This document shows positions 1 through 9,389 of a stretch of DNA of 64,000 nucleotides, piece by piece. The stretch is taken from NCBI GenBank assembly GCA_947650365.1, contig OX393555.1:80853995-80917994 (forward strand). The letters are read 5' to 3'. A program made the position numbers and the translations under genes. How positions within the stretch are numbered: position 1 is the first letter of the stretch; the number at the start of each line of letters is the position of its first letter. Below the pieces are notes generated by a model. That model was not told the origin of the DNA. It saw only the letters and a program-made list of their open reading frames with translations, and did not search any database. This DNA is from Chamaelirium japonicum (Eukaryota; Streptophyta; Magnoliopsida; Liliales; Melanthiaceae).

Positions 1-522
1 CAGTTATAAGAAAACAGAGAAAGAAACAAAGACAGAAGAGAGAGAAGAAGAGAAAAGAGAATAGAAAGATAAACAAAAAGAGAAGAGAGAGGAAGTCCTG
101 CTCCAGTCCATTGGCCGTGGGTATTGGCATGAAGTAAGAAAGATTCTAAATTCCAAAACTCCACTTCTTAATAATATAATTAAATCTCTCTGTTCTCTTC
201 TCTCTTCTCCTATGGATTAGGGTTTCCCATAGATTTCTTAGGCCCTAAGCAAGCTTACCCTATAAATAATATATCACCCCTTTAGAGTAGGGCATATTTG
301 ACAGCTCTCACTTTTTCCTATCTCAAAATATGTTATCAGTACGAACATATCGAGCCCAGCCAATCAGTCATAAGAAAATAAAGAGAGAAACAAAAACAAA
401 AGAGAGAGAAGATAACAAAGAAATAAACGAAGAGAGAAGAGCAAAGAAGTCATGCTTCAGTCCATTGGCCACGGGTATAGGTGTGAAGTAAGAAGGAATC
501 TAAATTCCAAAACTTCACTTCT
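1..522 (+). repeat. Cassette mosaic: partial copy plus one TATA-bearing copy
   Basis: Two plus-oriented pieces of the cassette. Bases 1-172 are the GA-rich tract and tail of a copy cut by the window edge. Bases 173-522 hold a copy that starts with a short CT-rich stretch (about 187-210, itself a minus-strand piece of the GA tract), then TTAGGGTTT at 217-225, the CTTAGGCCCTAAG-like palindrome, CTATAAATA at 260-268, the TTATCAGTACGAAC region, GA tract and tail. The AT-rich linker that separates copies further right is absent. No coding frame of interest. Confidence 0.8.
260..268 (+). promoter_or_regulatory. TATA-box-like CTATAAATA in cassette copy
   Basis: CTATAAATA lies 34 bases after TTAGGGTTT (217-225, a telo-box on the minus strand) and just after the imperfect palindrome CTTAGGCCCTAAG. 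The same arrangement recurs in most cassettes of the window. It matches a plant core promoter in form. Whether it is transcribed cannot be seen from sequence. Confidence 0.45.
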
Positions 523-925
523 TAATATTTATACGACCCCTTTAGGGTGGGGCATATTTGATGGCTTTCTCCCATCTCACAACACGTTATCAGCACGAAC
601 ATGTCGAGCCCAGTCGACCAATCACAAGAAAACAGAGAGAGACACGAAGATAGAAGAGAAAGAAGAAGAAAGAAAAGTACAAAGAGATAAATAAAGAGAG
701 AATAGAGAAGAAGTCTTGCTCCAGTCCATTAGCCACGGGTATACGTGTAAAGTAAGAAGGAATATAAATTTCAAAACTCCACTTCTCAATATTTATATGA
801 CCCCTTTATTTTAGGGCACATTTGATGGTTCTCCCTTTCTCCTATCTTATAACACGTTATCAGCACAAACATGTCGAGCCCAGCGGACTAGTCATAAGAA
901 AACGAAGAGAGAAACAAAGCAGAAG
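523..925 (+). repeat. Cassette mosaic: 5'-truncated copies starting after the TATA box
   Basis: Two plus-oriented pieces, both starting at the same point just downstream of the TATA box (ATTTATACGACCCC or similar). 523-787 runs through the GA tract to the tail. 788-925 stops at GCAGAAG, where it joins a minus-strand tail. Units with this same start also occur at 3,296-3,557 and 3,558-3,693, so this is an amplified derivative of about 265 bp and not independent truncations. Confidence 0.8.
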
Positions 926-1323
926 TGGAGTTTTGGAATTTATATTCCTTCTTACTTCATACCTATACTCGTGGAGAATGGACTGGAGCAGGACTTCTTC
1001 TCCCTTCTTTCTTTATTTAACTTTCTGTTCCCTTCTCTCTCCTTCTATCACTTCTTTGGAGTTTTGAAATTTAGATTCCTTCTTACTTCACATCTATACC
1101 CGTGGCTAATAGACTGGAGCAGGACTTTTTCTTTTTTTTTTTCTATTATCTCTCCATTCTCTTCTCTCTTCTTCACTCTCTTCTGTCTTCGTTTCTCTCT
1201 CTATTTTCTTGCGACTGGTCGGCTGTGCTTGACATGTTTGTATTGATAACATATAGTAGAAAGAGAGAGCCGTCAAACGTGCCCCACCCTAAAAGGATCG
1301 TATATTATTTATAGGGTAAACTT
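926..1323 (-). repeat. Cassette mosaic: two minus-strand pieces
   Basis: 926-1,056 is a minus-strand tail plus GA tract (read on plus as GGAGTTTTGGAATT followed by CT-rich sequence). 1,057-1,323 is a longer minus copy that also includes the TTATCAGCACG region and the CCCTAAA-type TATA surroundings, breaking off just upstream of the TATA box. The junction AGAAG/TGGAGTTTT at 925/926 recurs at 3,693, about 6,958, 8,275 and 8,587. Confidence 0.8.
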
Positions 1324-1859
1324 GTGAAGTAAGAAGGAATCTAAATTCTAAAACTCCGCAGAAGAGAGAGAAGAAGAAAGAAGAGAATGGGGAGATAAAT
1401 GAAGAGAGAAGAGAGAATAAGTCCGGCTCTAGTCCATTCACCACGGGTATAGGTATGAAGTAAGAAGGAATCTAAATTTCTAAACTCCACTTCTCAATAA
1501 TATTATTAAAACTCTCTATTCTTATCTCTCTTCTCCTATGGATTAGGGTTTCCTATAGATTGCTTAGGCCCTAAGTAATTTTATCCTATAAATAATAAAT
1601 GACCCCTTTAAGGTGGGATATATTTGATGGCTCTCTCATTCTCTCATCTCACAATATGTTATCAGCACGAACATATCATGCCCAGCCGACCAGTCACAAG
1701 AAAACGGAAAGAGAAACGAAGACAAAAGAGAAAGAAAAAGAGAGAAGAAAATGATGAGATAAATAAAGAAAGAAGAGAGAAGAAGTCCTACTCCAGTCTA
1801 TTGGCCACGGGTATAAGTGTGAAGTAAGAAGGAATCTAAATTTCGAAACTCTACTTCTA
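1324..1859 (+). repeat. Cassette mosaic: tail fragment, GA/tail piece and a TATA-bearing copy
   Basis: 1,324-1,358 is a bare tail fragment. 1,359-1,500 is a GA tract plus tail ending CTCAATAA. 1,501-1,859 is a copy of about 350 bp with the same CT-rich lead-in as 173-522, TTAGGGTTT at 1,543-1,551 and CTATAAATA at 1,586-1,594. All are in plus orientation. Protein-like translations across 1,624-1,827 are the GA tract read as K/E/R codons. Confidence 0.8.
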
Positions 1860-1935
1860 TCGTTGTTTCACTCTCCATTTTCTTGTGACTGGTCGGCTGG
1901 GCTCGACATGTTCAAGCTGATAATATATTATGAGA
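1860..1935 (-). repeat. Minus-strand fragment of the cassette promoter/leader part
   Basis: About 75 bases matching the leader on the minus strand (GACTGGTCGGCTGGGCTCGA on plus), joined directly to a plus-oriented GA tract. The same fold-back join occurs near 4,476-4,554 and 7,900, which suggests an amplified junction. Confidence 0.7.
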
Positions 1936-2121
1936 AGAGAGAAGAAGATAGAAGAGAACGAAGAAATAAAAAAAGAGAGAAGAGAGAATAATTCATGCTC
2001 CAGTCCATTCGCCACGGGTATAGATGTGAAGTAAGAAGGAATCTATATTCAAAAACTCCACATTCTCACTAGTATCATCTCAACGTTATTATGATTATCA
2101 TAGTAATATTACTATAATATT
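1936..2121 (+). repeat. Cassette GA tract and complete tail with linker start
   Basis: Plus-oriented GA tract and tail, followed by ATCATCTCAACGTTATTATG and the perfect palindrome around TAATATTAC (2,104-2,112). This is the only place left of 9 kb where the tail keeps its natural downstream junction into the AT-only linker, so it shows what the intact monomer looks like. Confidence 0.8.
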
Positions 2122-2830
2122 TTTAATTAAATTAATTAATTAATTAATTATTAAATAATTTAAAAATTTAAATAATTTAATAATTTAAATAATTTAATAA
2201 TTAAGTTTTTAGTAAAATAAATAATTTATTTAATTAAATTTATTTTTTTATTTATTTATTTATTATTATATTATTAAATAAATCAATTAGGTAATTATTT
2301 AAATTATTAAATAAAGAAATAATAATTTAATTATATAATTTATTTATTAATTCATTTTATTAGTTATTTATTTAATTATTATTTTATTTTTAAATAATTA
2401 AATAATTAGATAAATATTTAAATATATAAAAATTATTTACTTAAGAATTATATTAAATAGATTATTTACTTAAACAAATAAATAATTTAATTATTAAATT
2501 ATTTTATAGTTAAATAAAAAATAATTAAAATATATTATAAAATATTAATTGAAATAATTAAAAAACTTATTATTTAATTAAGTAATAAAATAAAATAGTA
2601 ATTTAATAACTATTTACTTATTATTTAAATAATTAGTTAATTATTTTAATATATAAATAATAATAAAAAATTAAATAACTTAATAAATTTTTTAAATAAT
2701 TAAATAAATATTTATTTATTTTAATATTTATATAATATATAAAATATTTAAATAATTAATTATTTAATTATATAGATAGTTAAATATTTATTTAATTATT
2801 TATCTATTTAACTATTTAATTTATTAAATA
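2122..2830. repeat. AT-only linker with an ATTA tetranucleotide run
   Basis: About 700 bases made almost entirely of A and T (TTAAATAATT-type phrases) with hardly any G or C. It begins with a short ATTA/TAAT microsatellite near 2,130-2,153. It corresponds to the linkers between cassettes right of 25 kb. No gene-like content. Confidence 0.8.
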
Positions 2831-3295
2831 ATAGAAAGTAAAGAAGGAAGATGAGGTATACCCAAATTTTTTGCTTTAAAAATAATATATATTTTTCTTT
2901 AAAAAACTTGAAAACATTACACTTGTTATGTGATCATTCGATCGGATGGCTGTCCACCGTCGGATCTCTCCTAGGGATTAGGGTATCTTATAGATTGCTT
3001 AGGCCCTAAGTAAGTTTACCCTATAAATAATATACGACCCTTTTAAGGTGGGGCACCTTTGATGGTTCTCTCTTTCTCCCATCTCACAATACATTATCAG
3101 CACGAACATGTCGAGCCCAGCCGACCAGGCACAAGAAAAGAGAGAGAGAAACGAAGACAGAAGAGAGAGAAGAAGGAAGAAAAGAACGGAGAGATAAAAG
3201 AAGAGAGAAGAGAGAAGAAGTCATACTCCAGTCCATTCACCACGGGTATAGGTATAAAGTAAGAAGCAATCTAAATTCTAAAACTCTACTTCTTA
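2831..3295 (+). repeat. Near-complete cassette with head (left region)
   Basis: The only cassette left of 9 kb that retains its head: GAAAGTAAAGAAGGAAGATG at the start, the CGATCGGATGGCTGTCC stretch near 2,939-2,956, then CTATAAATA at 3,021-3,029, the leader, GA tract and tail. It lacks the final TAATATTAC segment and abuts the truncated copy at 3,296. The translation over 3,059-3,262 is a repeat shadow. Confidence 0.85.
3021..3029 (+). promoter_or_regulatory. TATA-box-like CTATAAATA
   Basis: Same position in the cassette as the other copies, preceded by TTAGGCCCTAAG. Here the telo-box upstream is degenerate (TTAGGGTAT). Confidence 0.4.
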
Positions 3296-3693
3296 AGATT
3301 TATACGACCCCATTAGGGTAGGGCATATTTGATGGATCTCTCTTTCTCCTATCTCATAACACGTTATCAGCACGAACATATTAAGCCCAGCCAACCAGTC
3401 ACAAGAAAACAAAGAGAGAAATGAAGACAGAAGAACAAAGAAAAAAACAAAGAGATAAACGAACAGATAAGAGAGAAAAAGTCATATTCCAATCTATTGG
3501 CCACGAGTATAGGTGTAAAGTAAGAAGGAATCTAAATTCCAAAACTCCACTTCTCAATATTTATATAAACCCTTTAATGTGGGGAATATTTGACGACTCT
3601 CTCTTTCTTTCATCTCACAATACATTATCAGTACGAATATATCGAGCCCAACCGACCAGATGTAAGAAAACAGAGAGAGAAACAAAGACAGAA
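3296..3693 (+). repeat. Cassette mosaic: two 5'-truncated copies
   Basis: Same truncated design as 523-925: 3,296-3,557 full to the tail, and 3,558-3,693 ending at GACAGAAG where it joins a minus tail. The order truncated copy, truncated copy, minus tail, minus copy at 523-1,320 is repeated here at 3,296-3,966, so a block of at least 0.6 kb was duplicated. Confidence 0.8.
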
Positions 3694-3966
3694 GTGGAGT
3701 TTTGGAATTTAGATTCCTTCTTACCTCTGACCTATACCCATGGCTAATAGACTGGAGCAAGACTTCTTCTCTCTTCTCTTTTTATTTGTCTCTCCGTTCT
3801 CTTCTTTCTTCTCTCTCTTCTATGGAGTTTTTGAATTTAGATTCAATCTTACTTCACACCTATACTCGTGGCCAATGGATTAAAACAGGACATCTTCTCT
3901 CTTCTTTCTTTGTTTATCTCTTCATTTACTTCTCTCTTCTTCTCTCTCTTCTATCTTTGTTTATCT
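3694..3966 (-). repeat. Cassette mosaic: two minus-strand tail+GA pieces
   Basis: 3,694-3,824 and 3,825-3,966 each begin with the minus tail (TGGAGTTTT..., then TTTAGATTC) and continue into CT-rich sequence, the minus-strand GA tract. Neither reaches the promoter-like part. Confidence 0.8.
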
Positions 3967-4475
3967 TTCCACTCCACAGAAGAGAAAGAACAAGAGAGAA
4001 GAGAACGGTGAGATAAATGAAGAGAGAAGAGAGAAGAAGTCATGCTCCAGTCAATTCGCCATGAGTATAGGTGTAAAGTAAAAAAAAATCTAAATTCTAT
4101 ACCTCCACTTCTCAATAATATTATTAAATCTCTCCATTCTCTTCTCTCTTCTCCTATGGATAAGGGTTTCACATAGATTGCTTTGGCCTTAAGTAAGCTT
4201 ACCCTATAAATAATATATGACCCCTTTAGGGTGGGGCATATTTGATGGCTCTCTCTTTCTTCCATCTCATAATATGTTATCTGCAGCACGAATATGTCAA
4301 GTCCGGCCGACCAGTCATAAGAAAATGGAGAAAGAAATGAAGATAGGAGAGAGAGAAGAAGTGAGAAAAGAATGAAAAGATAAATAAAAAGAGAAGGGAG
4401 AAGAAGACCTGCTCTAGTCCATTGGCATGGGTATATGTGTGAAGTAAAAAGTTATCTAAATTCCAAAACTCTATT
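3967..4475 (+). repeat. Cassette mosaic: GA/tail piece and a TATA-bearing copy
   Basis: 3,967-4,127 is a GA tract plus tail. 4,128-4,475 is the ~345-bp derivative with CT-rich lead-in, CTATAAATA at 4,204-4,212, leader, GA tract and tail. The arrangement matches 1,359-1,859. Confidence 0.8.
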
Positions 4476-4895
4476 TTGGCCTTCGTTTCTCCCTCTATTT
4501 TCTTGTGACAGGTCGACTGGGCTCGACATATTCATGCTGATAACATGTTTTGAGAAGAGAGAAGAAGAGAGATAAGAACGAAGATATAAACGAAGATAAA
4601 AGAGAGAAGAAGTCCTGCTCTAATCTATTCACCACAGGTATAGGTATGAAATAAGAAGGAATCTAAATTCCAAATCTTCACTTCTATATTTGTTTCTCTC
4701 CGTTTTTTGTGACTGATCGATTGGGTTCGACATGTTCGTACTGATAATGTGTTGTGAGATGGGAGAAAGAGAGAGAGCCATCAAACATGTCCAATGGACT
4801 ATAGCAGGACTTCTTCTCTCTTTACTCTTTATTTATCTCTTCATTCTCTTCTCTCCTCTTCTCTCTTTTATCTTCGTTTCTTTTTCCATTCTTAC
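4476..4895. repeat. Cassette mosaic: alternating short pieces
   Basis: 4,476-4,553 minus leader fragment; 4,554-4,684 plus GA tract and tail; 4,685-4,895 minus leader fragment followed by a minus GA tract (CT-rich). The orientation changes every 80-200 bases, so a transcript from this stretch could fold into imperfect duplexes. Confidence 0.7.
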
Positions 4896-5160
4896 CCTGT
4901 AAATATTATACAACCCCTTTAGGGTGGGGCACGTTTGACGGCTCTCTTTTTCTCCTATCTCATAATACGTTAACAACACGAGCATGTCAAACCCAGCCGA
5001 CCAGTTGTAAGAAAACAGAGAGCGAAACAAAAACAGAAGAGAGAAAAAAAGAGAAGAGAATAGAGAGATAAATAAAAAGAGAAGAAGTTCTGCTCTAATC
5101 CATAGGCTACGGGTATAGGTGTGAAGTAATAAGGAATCTATATTTGAAAACTTTACTTCT
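4896..5160 (+). repeat. 5'-truncated cassette copy
   Basis: Plus-oriented copy starting at the TATA region (here degenerate, CTGTAAATA) and running through leader, GA tract and tail. It joins a minus leader fragment at its 3' end. Confidence 0.75.
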
Positions 5161-5515
5161 GCCTTCATTTCTCTCTCTGTTTTTTGGTGACCGGACGGCT
5201 GGGCTTGACATGTTTGTGCTGATAATGTGTTGTGAGATTGGAGAAAGAAAGAGCCATCAAATGTGCCCTACCCTAAAAGGGTCGTATATGATTTATAGTA
5301 TAAACTTACTTAGGGCCTAAGCAATCTATAGGAAATCTAATCCATAGAAGAAAAAAGAGAACGGAGAGATTTAATTACATTGAGAATTGGAGTTTTGGAA
5401 TTTAGATTCCTTCTTACTTCACACCTATACCCGTGGTGAATGGACTGGAGCAGGATTTCTTCTCTCTTCTCTCTTTGTTTATCTCTCTATTCTCTTTTCC
5501 TTTTTTTCTCTTCTC
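5161..5515 (-). repeat. Minus-strand TATA-bearing derivative and minus tail
   Basis: 5,161-5,386 carries minus leader, the TTTATAG-side of the TATA region, CTTAGGGCCTAAG, and ends with the minus version of the recurrent CT lead-in (AACGGAGAGATTTAATTA). 5,387-5,515 is the minus tail and CT tract belonging to the neighbouring unit. This is the same ~345-bp derivative seen on plus at 173, 1,501 and 4,128, here inverted. Confidence 0.75.
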
Positions 5516-6000
5516 ACAACAGGTTATCAGCATGAGCATATCGATCCCAACCGACCAGTCATAAGAAAACAAAGAGAGCTTCTCTCTATTCTCTTCTTTG
5601 CTCTCTTCTGTGGAGTTTTAGAATTTAGATTCCTTCTTACTTCATACCTATACCCGTGGCCAATGGACTGGAGCAGGACTTCTTCTTTCTTTTTACTTCG
5701 TTTATCTTTCTGTTCTCTTCTCTCTTCTTTGCTCTCTTTTGTCTTTATTTGTTTCTTCATTTTATTATGACTGGTCGGCTGGGCTCGACATGTTCGTGCT
5801 GATAACGTGTTATAAGAAGAGAGAAAAAGAGAGAAGAGAACGGAGAGATAAATAAAGAGAGAAGAGATAAGAAGTCCTTCTCCAATCTATTTACCACGGG
5901 TATAGGTGTGAAGTAAGAAGGAATCTAAATTCCAAAATTTTAATTCTTTATAATATAATTAAATCTCTCCGTTCTTTTCTCTCTTCTTCTCTCTCTACAA
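5516..6000. repeat. Cassette mosaic: alternating pieces
   Basis: 5,516-5,580 plus leader fragment (GGTTATCAGCATGAGC); 5,581-5,818 minus tail, CT tract and leader; 5,819-5,955 plus GA tract and tail; 5,956-6,000 linker remnant and CT lead-in. Opposed pieces lie side by side. No coding signal. Confidence 0.7.
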
Positions 6001-6495
6001 TGGAGTTTTGAAATTTAGATTTCTTTTTACTTCACACCTATACCCATGGCGAATAGACTAGAGCAGGACTTTTTCTCTCTTCTCTCTTCTATCTTCGTTT
6101 ATCTCTTAATTCTTTTCTCTCTTTCTCCTATCTCACAACATATTATCAGTACGAACATATCAAGGCCAGTCGACCAATTGTAAGAAAATGGTGAGAGAAA
6201 TAAAGTAAAAAATAGAGTTTTGGAACTTAGATTCCTTCTTACTTCACACATATACCCGTGGCGAATGGACTGGAGCAGGAGAAAAGAGAACAAAGAGATA
6301 AACAAAAAGAGAAAAAAGAAAAGAAGAGAGAAGAGAACGAAGAGATAAACGAAGAGAGAAGAGAGAAGAAGTCCTGCTCCAGTCTATTCGCCACAGGTAT
6401 ATGTGTGAAGTAAGAAGGAATCTAAATTTCAAAACTCCACTTCTCTATAATATAATTAAATCTCTTTATTCTCGTTTCTCTTTACCCATGGATTA
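6001..6495. repeat. Cassette mosaic: alternating pieces
   Basis: 6,001-6,107 minus tail and CT tract; 6,108-6,213 plus leader; 6,214-6,280 minus tail; 6,281-6,495 plus GA tract, tail and the start of a CT lead-in ending CCATGGATTA. The plus leader enclosed by two minus tails could form a small hairpin. Confidence 0.7.
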
Positions 6496-6565
6496 TAAAA
6501 AATGAATACTGGTCGGCTCTAATTAGTTATTAAATAATTAATTAGTTATTTTAATTTAATTATTT
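6496..6565. repeat. AT-rich linker remnant
   Basis: About 70 bases of AATTAGTTATTAAATAATTA-type sequence interrupting the mosaic, resembling a fragment of the long linkers. It also carries a short GGTCGGCTC leader remnant at its left edge. Confidence 0.6.
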
Positions 6566-7165
6566 TACTTCATATCTATACCCGTGGCTAATGGACTGGA
6601 GCATGACTTTTTGTCTCTTCTCTCTTAGTTTATCTCTCCATTCTTTTCTCTCTTCTTCTCCCATCTCACAACATGTTATCAGCAGTATAGGTATGAAGTA
6701 AGAAAGAATCTAAATTCAAAAACTCTAATTCTTAAAAATATAATTAAATCTCTTCGTTCTCTTCTTCTATGGATTAAGGTTTCCCATAGATTGCTTAGGC
6801 CCTAAGTAAGCTTACCCTATAAATAATTTATGACCCCTTTTCGGTGGGGCAAGTTTGACAGCTCTTTCTTTCTTCTATCTCACAATACATTATCAGCACA
6901 AATATGTTGAGCCCAACCGACCAGTCAAAAGAAAATAGGGAGAGAAACGAAGACAAAAGTGGAGTTTTAAAATTTATATTCCTTCTTACTTCACACCTAA
7001 ACCCGTGGCGAATGGACTTAAACATGACTACTTCTCTCTTCTTTCTTTATTTCTCTCTGTTATCTTCTCTCTTCTTCTCTCTCTTCTGTCTTCGTTTCTC
7101 TCTATGTTTTCTTGCGATTGGTCGGCTGGGCTCGACATGTTCGTGTTGATAATGTATTGTGAGAA
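6566..7165. repeat. Cassette mosaic: minus tail, plus TATA-bearing piece, minus copy
   Basis: 6,566-6,660 minus tail and CT tract; 6,661-6,745 a plus join of TTATCAGCA straight to the tail (an internal deletion of the leader and GA tract); 6,746-6,958 plus CT lead-in, CTATAAATA at 6,817-6,825 and leader; 6,959-7,165 minus tail, CT tract and leader. The plus/minus join near 6,958 is another case of the AAG/TGGAGTTTT junction. Confidence 0.75.
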
Positions 7166-7712
7166 GAGAGAAGAGAATGGAGAGATAAATGAATTATTTA
7201 ACGGTTGTGCTCGATATATTCGTACTGATAACATATTGTAAGATGGGAGAAAGAGAGAGCCGTCAAATGTGCCACAACCTAAAGGGGTCGTATATTATTT
7301 ATAAGGTAAGCTTACTTAGGGCCTAAGAAATCTATGGGAAATCCTAATCCATGGAAGAAATCTGACAGTGGATAATGAAATAGAGTATGACTTCTTTTCT
7401 CTTCTCTTTTTATTTATCTCTCCGTTCTCTTCTCTCTTCTTCTCTCTCTTCTATGGAGTTTTGAAATTTAGATTCCTTCTTACTTCACATTTATACCCAT
7501 GGCTAATGGACTGGAGCAGGACATCTTCTCTCTTGTTTATCTCTCCGTTCTCTTCTCTCTTCTTCTCTCTTTTCTGTCTTCGTTTCTCTCTCCGTTTTCT
7601 TGTGATTGGTTGGTTGGGCTCGACATGTTCGTGCTGATAATATATTGTGAGATGGAAGAAAGAGAGGGCCGTCAAACATGCCCTACCCTGAATGGGTCAA
7701 ATAAATATTGAA
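7166..7712 (-). repeat. Cassette mosaic: mostly minus-strand copies
   Basis: After a short plus GA stretch (to about 7,200) come a minus leader/TATA-region piece (about 7,200-7,370), an isolated minus CT tract and a long minus copy (about 7,455-7,700) with tail, CT tract, leader and the CCCTACCCT region, stopping before the TATA box. GTCAAATAAATATTG at the end is the join. Confidence 0.7.
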
Positions 7713-8392
7713 ACCTGGAGTTTTGGAATTTAGATTCCTTCTTACTTCACACCTATACCCAAGGTTAATGCAATGGAGCAGGTCTTCTCTCTTTATTTAT
7801 CTCTCTATTCTCTTATCTCTTCTTCTCTTTCTTCTGTCTTAGTTTTCCTCTCCATTTTTTTGGGACTAGTCGATTGGGCTCGATATATTCATGCTAATAA
7901 CATGTTGTGAGAAGAGAGAAGAAGAGATAAGAGAATGGAAAGCTAGACGAAGTGAGAAGAGAGAAAGTCCTGCTCCAATCCATTCGTCACGGATGTAGGT
8001 ATAAAGTAAAAAGGAATATAAATTCCAAAACTCTATTTCTCAATAATATAATTAAATCTCTCCATTCTCTTCTTGATCACTCTTATGGATTAGTATTTCC
8101 TATAGATTGCTTAGGCTCTAAGTAAGCTTACCTTATAAATAATATACGACCCTTTTAGGGTGGGGCACATTTGACGGTTTTTTCTTCCTCCCGTCTCACA
8201 ACACGTTATCAGCATGAACATATCAAGCCCAGCCAACCAGTCGCAAGAAAATGGAGAGAGAAACAAAGACAGAAGTGGAGTTTTGGAATTTAGATTCCTT
8301 CTAACTTCACACCTATACCCATGGCCAATGGACTGGAGCAGGACTTCTTCTCTCTTCTCTCTTTGTTTATCTCTCCATTCTCTTCTCTCTTC
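7713..8392. repeat. Cassette mosaic: minus piece, plus pieces, minus tail
   Basis: 7,713-7,905 minus tail to leader; 7,906-8,060 plus GA tract and tail; 8,061-8,274 plus CT lead-in, TATA region (here TTATAAATA), leader up to GACAGAAG; 8,275-8,392 minus tail and CT tract. The order repeats that seen at 4,476-5,515. Confidence 0.75.
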
Positions 8393-8775
8393 TCCCATAG
8401 ATTAGGATTTCTTATAGATTGTTTAGGATCTAAGTAAGCTTACCCTATAAATAATATACGACCCCTTTAGGGTGGGGCATATTTGACGGCTCTCTCTTTT
8501 TCACATCTTATAACATATTATCAGCACGAACATGTTGAGCCCAGCCGACCAGTCGTAAGAAAATGGAGAAAGAAACGAAGATAAAAGTGGAGGTTTGGAA
8601 TTTATATTCCTTCTTACTTCACACCTATACCCGTGGCCAATAGAATGGAGTAGGACTCCTTCTCTTTTCTCTCTTTATTTATCTCTCCATTCTCTTCTAT
8701 CTTCTTCTCTTCTTTTTGTGGAGTTTTGAAATTTAGACTCCTTCTTACTTCACACCTATACCCATGGCCAATGTG
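8393..8775. repeat. Cassette mosaic: last plus copy and minus tails before the GC fold-back
   Basis: 8,393-8,587 is plus TATA-bearing sequence with CTATAAATA and leader. 8,588-8,715 is a minus tail with CT tract. 8,716-8,775 is a second minus tail that ends at CCATGGCCAATG, where GC-rich unrelated DNA begins. Confidence 0.75.
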
Positions 8776-8809
8776 GGTGTAAATTTTGGCCGGAAGCCTC
8801 ATAAATAGC

Positions 8810-8950
8810 GGGACCCACCAGCCCTGCCCGTGGGGTCCACAAAGATGATAGTGGGACCCACTAGCACTGCCTGTGGGATCTACAAAAATGACAGCGAGAC
8901 CCACCAGCCCTGCTTGTGGGGTCCACAAAGACGACAGCGGGACCCACCAG
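8810..8950 (+). repeat. 43-bp tandem repeat, left arm (3 units plus partial)
   Basis: Units start at 8,810, 8,853 and 8,896, with a partial fourth at 8,939. Each reads GGGACCCACCAGCCCTGCC then GTGGGGTCCACAAA and so on. A perfect GTGGGACCCAC lies at 8,851-8,861 across a unit border, which matches the plant TCP-factor consensus GTGGGNCCCAC. Binding is inference. Confidence 0.9.
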
Positions 8951-9389
8951 ACCCAAAGACTCCACACAACCAGTCAATCAAGTCGAGGTAAGTGGCTGAT
9001 CAAACTTTAGTCTAGATTGTTGATTCGGATGTTGCTTGTTAGTGCCTTTGAATTCAAGCTTTGAATAAGAAGAAAGAGGAGATTGACATAAGATATGATA
9101 TTAGAGTTCAGCTGAAACCTACGTCTCTGTGCTATAAGGTGCAACCTAAATTCACTAACACTTTTCTCAAAGTGACCTCGACAGGCCGAGTATCAATGAT
9201 CTCTTTGAAAAGAAGATCGAAGGGTTAGGATGTGAGAGCTCTAGGTTTTTTGAAAGTCTGATTCAAAAATCAGAGATCCGATTTTTTCTAGTACACTCGT
9301 TGGGTCTGCTATTTGTAGATTTTTCTTGAAGGGAAACAAGAGTAAAGGGCAATTTTTGTAGCTGTCGCCTGAATCCCAGCGGGATTGAT
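8951..9389. other. Unique core of the fold-back, no recognised gene
   Basis: About 440 bases of balanced composition unlike anything else in the window. It has a perfect consensus splice-donor string AGGTAAGT at 8,986-8,993 and TGAAAAGAAGATCGAAGG near 9,206-9,223. On the minus strand an open frame runs from the right arm into the core but resembles no family I know. It may be a captured gene or retroelement fragment. I cannot identify it. Confidence 0.5.

Noticed and set aside
217-225. Interstitial telomere array
   Set aside because: TTAGGGTTT occurs once per cassette and is never tandem; CCCTTTAGGG is part of the cassette palindrome.
1624-1827. K/E/R-rich small open frames such as this one, and S/L/F-rich frames on the opposite strand of other copies
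   Set aside because: They are the GA-rich tract and leader of the cassette read in one or other direction. The same peptide pattern reappears in every copy, with start and stop positions differing by chance.
2104-2112. Integrated geminivirus copy
   Set aside because: Only the nonamer matches. No replication-protein or coat-protein frame, iterons or GC stem can be seen anywhere in the window.
8614-8967. A 117-residue minus-strand frame ending in the GC-rich repeats
   Set aside because: It fuses 43-bp repeat units to a cassette tail and GA tract. The length reflects lack of stop codons in GC-rich repeats.
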